DNA from: Methylothermaceae bacteria B42
Lineage (GTDB): Bacteria; Pseudomonadota; Gammaproteobacteria; Methylococcales; Methylothermaceae
Assembly (NCBI GenBank): GCA_001566965.1
Contig: LSNW01000011.1
Span: forward strand, 1 to 64,000
Direction: 5' to 3'
DNA length: 64,000 bases
Part shown: positions 61,406 through 64,000 of the stretch, in pieces
Layout of the letters: every line of letters begins with the position of its first letter
Numbering within the stretch: the stretch's first letter is position 1
Made by a program: the position numbers and the translations under genes
The notes under the pieces: generated by a model
What the model was told of the DNA's origin: nothing
Database searches by the model: none
What the model saw: only the letters and a program-made list of their open reading frames with translations

Positions 61406-64000
61406 ATGAAATTACCCGCCCGATTCATTGCCGTTTATCTATCTTGGCCACTGATTGGCATCGTTTGGCTCATTGTTACTTTGACTGGTATCAGCGCTTA
61501 TGCCAATAGCCCAAATGGTACGCAATCCTCCCTTTCGCCAACGATTGCGGATTGGGCCAAGCTGGCGCGGATTGGTGGATTTGATGCCGATCCTGAGATG
61601 TCCGATCAAGAAGTGGCCGATTTAATGACCGTTCGCAAGAACGAGAATGTGTCGGTGCTCGAGGTGGATTCCGGCCTGAGTAATTACCTGAACGAGACCC
61701 AGTTCCAGATTCAGCTGAACTTTCTCACCAAGGTTGCGAACATGGCCCATGACCGCAACATGCGGGCGGTGGTTTATTATCCATCACTGGAAGTCACCAC
61801 CCCCAACGGCGAAAACCTTGCCCATACCATGTATAAGGACCACCCCGACTGGATTCAAAAAGGCATCGACGGATCGCCCAATGTGTTCTACGGTTCCCAG
61901 GAGGTCTGGGTGGAACCGGGGATGGAGAGTGCCTGGATGTCTCCCAATACCGGCTACCGCGATTATTTCATTAATCGGATCAAACAGCTGGCGGTTTCTG
62001 GTTTGGATGGGGTATGGATTGACGTTCCTATATATCTGGGTACCGGGGCTTCCTGGGCTGCCACGGAGCCAGCGGCGGCAGCAGCGTTCAAGAATTGGAG
62101 TATTGCCCGTGGTTTGGGGGGTAGTAATGGACTGCCGGTTCCTACGAGCATCAATTGGGATGATCCGGCCTTCAGAGCATGGATTCAGTGGCGGCACGAA
62201 AACCTGGCTGAATTCCTGGAAGATGTTCGTAAAGCCGCTCACCAGGTTAATCCCAACTTCATGGTGGTGATCGAAAACTTCCCTACCGATTATATGGATG
62301 CTACCGAAGCCGGACTGGATGGCACTTACAGAGCTAGCAATACAAACTTTCTGCGGGTTTGGGAAATCGACAGCGTTTCCAATACCAAGGCCATGAAATG
62401 GGCCAGTGTCGATGAGTTCAGCAATAAAATTACTATGTACAAATGGGCGCGGGCGGTGGACCGGGAGAATCCCTCCTGGGCTTTTTCCTATGGCAGCCGC
62501 CCCCTGGATGCGGGCTTGACCATGGCGGCTTCCCTGGCCGTTGGCGTGGTGCCCTTTGAAGCGCAAACGCCGGAGATGACCCTGTCGGTGGATTCCGCCT
62601 TCCGCGCCAAGTGGTTCCAATTCATCAAGGAGCATCAAAACGCACTCTTGGGAACGCCGCGGGTAGCGGATGTGGGAATCTGGTACAGCTCGCCGACCCG
62701 CGATTTTCAGGATTTCAAGGCCGGTGGCGCTTACGGCATGTACGTGACCACCACCAATCCCAATAACGACCCTGATTGGTGGTCCACCGAACCGGGTGAC
62801 AGCGCCCTGCCCAAACCCCATTTGGGGGGTTACCGGGGGGCGGCCCATGCCCTGATCAAGCTGCATGTTCCATTCAAGATCGTCGCCGATCCAGGCAATC
62901 CCGCTGGGGAACTGAATAATCTAAAAATTTTGTGGTTGCCGAGCGTGGCGGCCATTTCTGATGAAAAAGCGCAACTGATTAAAAACTTCGTCACCAACGG
63001 CGGGATCGTTTTTGCCACGGGCGAGCTTCCCGGCACTATGGATGAGATGGGAAATTCCCGCGGCGGCAGTATATTCCAGGATCTGTTTAACTTCGGCCCC
63101 CAGATACAAGAAAGCGTCAATTTTTATGGCAAGGGCGTGGCGGTCTATAATCCAACCGTTCGGGGATCGGATATGTTCGCCTCGGTCAGTGATCCGAACA
63201 AAGCCAACGACGATCTTAGCACCGTCGAACAACTGGTCAGAATTCACGTGCCTGACCGGCTGATCGTCAAAGGACCGGAAGGGATTCATGTGGAAGTAGG
63301 TCAGGCTTCCCAGAGCAAACATTACCTTTACGTGCTCAATTATTCCGGCTTGCAGTTGCCGCTGGTTTCTTCACCCAAGGATGTCACCTTCGATTACCGG
63401 GCCCCTGAAGGTTACAAGGTGTCGGCAGTATCCGTCACGGCGCCGGGCGGGGGACAATCAATCAGCGTTCCGGTACAACCTTCGGCCAAAAACTTTTATC
63501 GCTTTACCGTCAATGTTGACCAGTTTGCATTGGTCGAGCTCACCCAGGCAGCGCGCTCTCCGGATGCTGTTCCGCCCTCCGCCACGCTCAATTGGCTAAC
63601 GCCTGAACGCAGGGAAGCGGCAGAGAGCGGATTGAACTTCATCCTCAATGCCATGAGGGATAGTAGTGCGCCGGAGCCAGCATCTTATGGCATTTTCACC
63701 AATTTGATAGATGATCCCGGTAATGTGGATATTTACCCCCACGGCCACCATATGACCGCCGAGCACATGGGGTTGATGCTGCGGGCATCCGCATGCATGG
63801 GCAGGGAAACCGCCTATCGCCAATCTTACAGGTTCGTTAATGAACTCATGGTGGATCCTCTTTACCACATCGTAAATTGGGCGATTGACCGCACTCGTCA
63901 CAAGCCGCTGGTATTCTTTGATAATGTGTGGAAGAACAGTAACGCCCCGCTTGATGATTTCCGGGTAATTCGCGGTTTGCTGGAAGGCAAGAGCGTTTTC
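61406..64000 (+). CDS. Large secreted two-domain glycoside hydrolase-like protein, C-terminus cut by window edge
   Basis: The frame is open from ATG 61406 (CGGAGT seven bases upstream) to the end of the window, 865 codons, with no stop. A signal peptide ends near AYA/NSP (residue 33). Residues about 35-480 look like a TIM barrel hydrolase: RAVVYYPSLEVT, GLDGVWIDVPIY near 200, and MVVIENFPTDYMDA near 290. Near 506-540 a glutamine-amidotransferase-like segment (LKILWLPSVAAISDEKAQLIKNFVTNGGIVFATGE) resembles the beta-galactosidase trimerisation domain. From about 728 (LNWLTPERREAAESGL ... YPHGHHMTAEHMGLMLRASACMG ... LDDFRVIRGLLEGKSVF) a second, alpha/alpha-barrel region resembles GH8-type enzymes. 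The catalytic residues cannot be proved here. It probably degrades or trims an extracellular polysaccharide. Confidence 0.75.
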   Translation, partial: MKLPARFIAVYLSWPLIGIVWLIVTLTGISAYANSPNGTQSSLSPTIADWAKLARIGGFDADPEMSDQEVADLMTVRKNENVSVLEVDSGLSNYLNETQFQIQLNFLTKVANMAHDRNMRAVVYYPSLEVTTPNGENLAHTMYKDHPDWIQKGIDGSPNVFYGSQEVWVEPGMESAWMSPNTGYRDYFINRIKQLAVSGLDGVWIDVPIYLGTGASWAATEPAAAAAFKNWSIARGLGGSNGLPVPTSINWDDPAFRAWIQWRHENLAEFLEDVRKAAHQVNPNFMVVIENFPTDYMDATEAGLDGTYRASNTNFLRVWEIDSVSNTKAMKWASVDEFSNKITMYKWARAVDRENPSWAFSYGSRPLDAGLTMAASLAVGVVPFEAQTPEMTLSVDSAFRAKWFQFIKEHQNALLGTPRVADVGIWYSSPTRDFQDFKAGGAYGMYVTTTNPNNDPDWWSTEPGDSALPKPHLGGYRGAAHALIKLHVPFKIVADPGNPAGELNNLKILWLPSVAAISDEKAQLIKNFVTNGGIVFATGELPGTMDEMGNSRGGSIFQDLFNFGPQIQESVNFYGKGVAVYNPTVRGSDMFASVSDPNKANDDLSTVEQLVRIHVPDRLIVKGPEGIHVEVGQASQSKHYLYVLNYSGLQLPLVSSPKDVTFDYRAPEGYKVSAVSVTAPGGGQSISVPVQPSAKNFYRFTVNVDQFALVELTQAARSPDAVPPSATLNWLTPERREAAESGLNFILNAMRDSSAPEPASYGIFTNLIDDPGNVDIYPHGHHMTAEHMGLMLRASACMGRETAYRQSYRFVNELMVDPLYHIVNWAIDRTRHKPLVFFDNVWKNSNAPLDDFRVIRGLLEGKSVF

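Overview
The window looks like a chromosomal segment of a Gram-negative gammaproteobacterium. Support comes from the order hrcA-grpE-dnaK-dnaJ-dapB facing nadK-recN, a CsiV-type gene beside mfd, nagZ-hpt-MTIP phosphorylase in one operon, LolA, BamE-like and porin genes, and a PEP-CTERM protein that implies an exosortase elsewhere. A methanotroph or purple-sulfur-type lineage (Methylococcales/Chromatiales) is plausible, but nothing in the window proves it. No rRNA, CRISPR array, complete insertion sequence or prophage was seen.

Layout. 1-4.9 kb is a visibly AT-richer accessory block on the minus strand: a DUF192 lipoprotein (cut by the window edge), two paralogous secreted proteins of unknown family, a PEP-CTERM protein and a lipoprotein with STN-like and HEAT-like parts. 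4.9-24.7 kb is core: the CIRCE-controlled heat-shock operon with dapB; nadK, recN and the agmatine-to-putrescine genes aguAB; an H-NS-like protein; a periplasmic rhodanese; mfd and csiV; and a nagZ-hpt-MTIP salvage operon. 24.7-35.6 kb is a tightly packed minus-strand surface-polysaccharide locus: nucleotidyltransferase-kinase fusion, AlgE-like outer membrane barrel, polysaccharide deacetylase, GT28-like glycosyltransferase, ABC exporter, APH-fold kinase and heparinase-like lyase. 35.9-39.3 kb is an ECF sigma factor / anti-sigma / subtilase operon with an outer membrane protein. 40.7-51.4 kb holds another GT28-like enzyme, a porin plus mini-cytochrome c behind a strong sigma-54 promoter candidate, an NtrC-type two-component system, a second porin with a PstS-like protein, and two tandem GT4 glycosyltransferases. 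51.9-56.1 kb has an 11-mer repeat lipoprotein, glycogen phosphorylase, two tRNAs and a RelE/Phd toxin-antitoxin pair. 56.3-60.7 kb is an ACP / membrane protein / LolA / MMPL module typical of aryl-polyene-type clusters, but no synthase is nearby. The window ends inside a very large secreted protein that appears to join two glycoside hydrolase-like regions.

How the genes work together. The accessory part is mainly about the cell surface: making, modifying, exporting and degrading an extracellular polysaccharide, and sensing envelope state through an ECF/anti-sigma/protease unit and a sigma-54 two-component system. Two small non-coding elements with inverted-repeat ends (39.5 and 52.3 kb) and REP-like palindromes (10.9 and 20.7 kb) are scattered between the blocks. 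Regulatory sites that can be read directly include a perfect CIRCE element over a consensus sigma-70 promoter, two sigma-54 promoter candidates, a tRNA promoter and a toxin-antitoxin operator.
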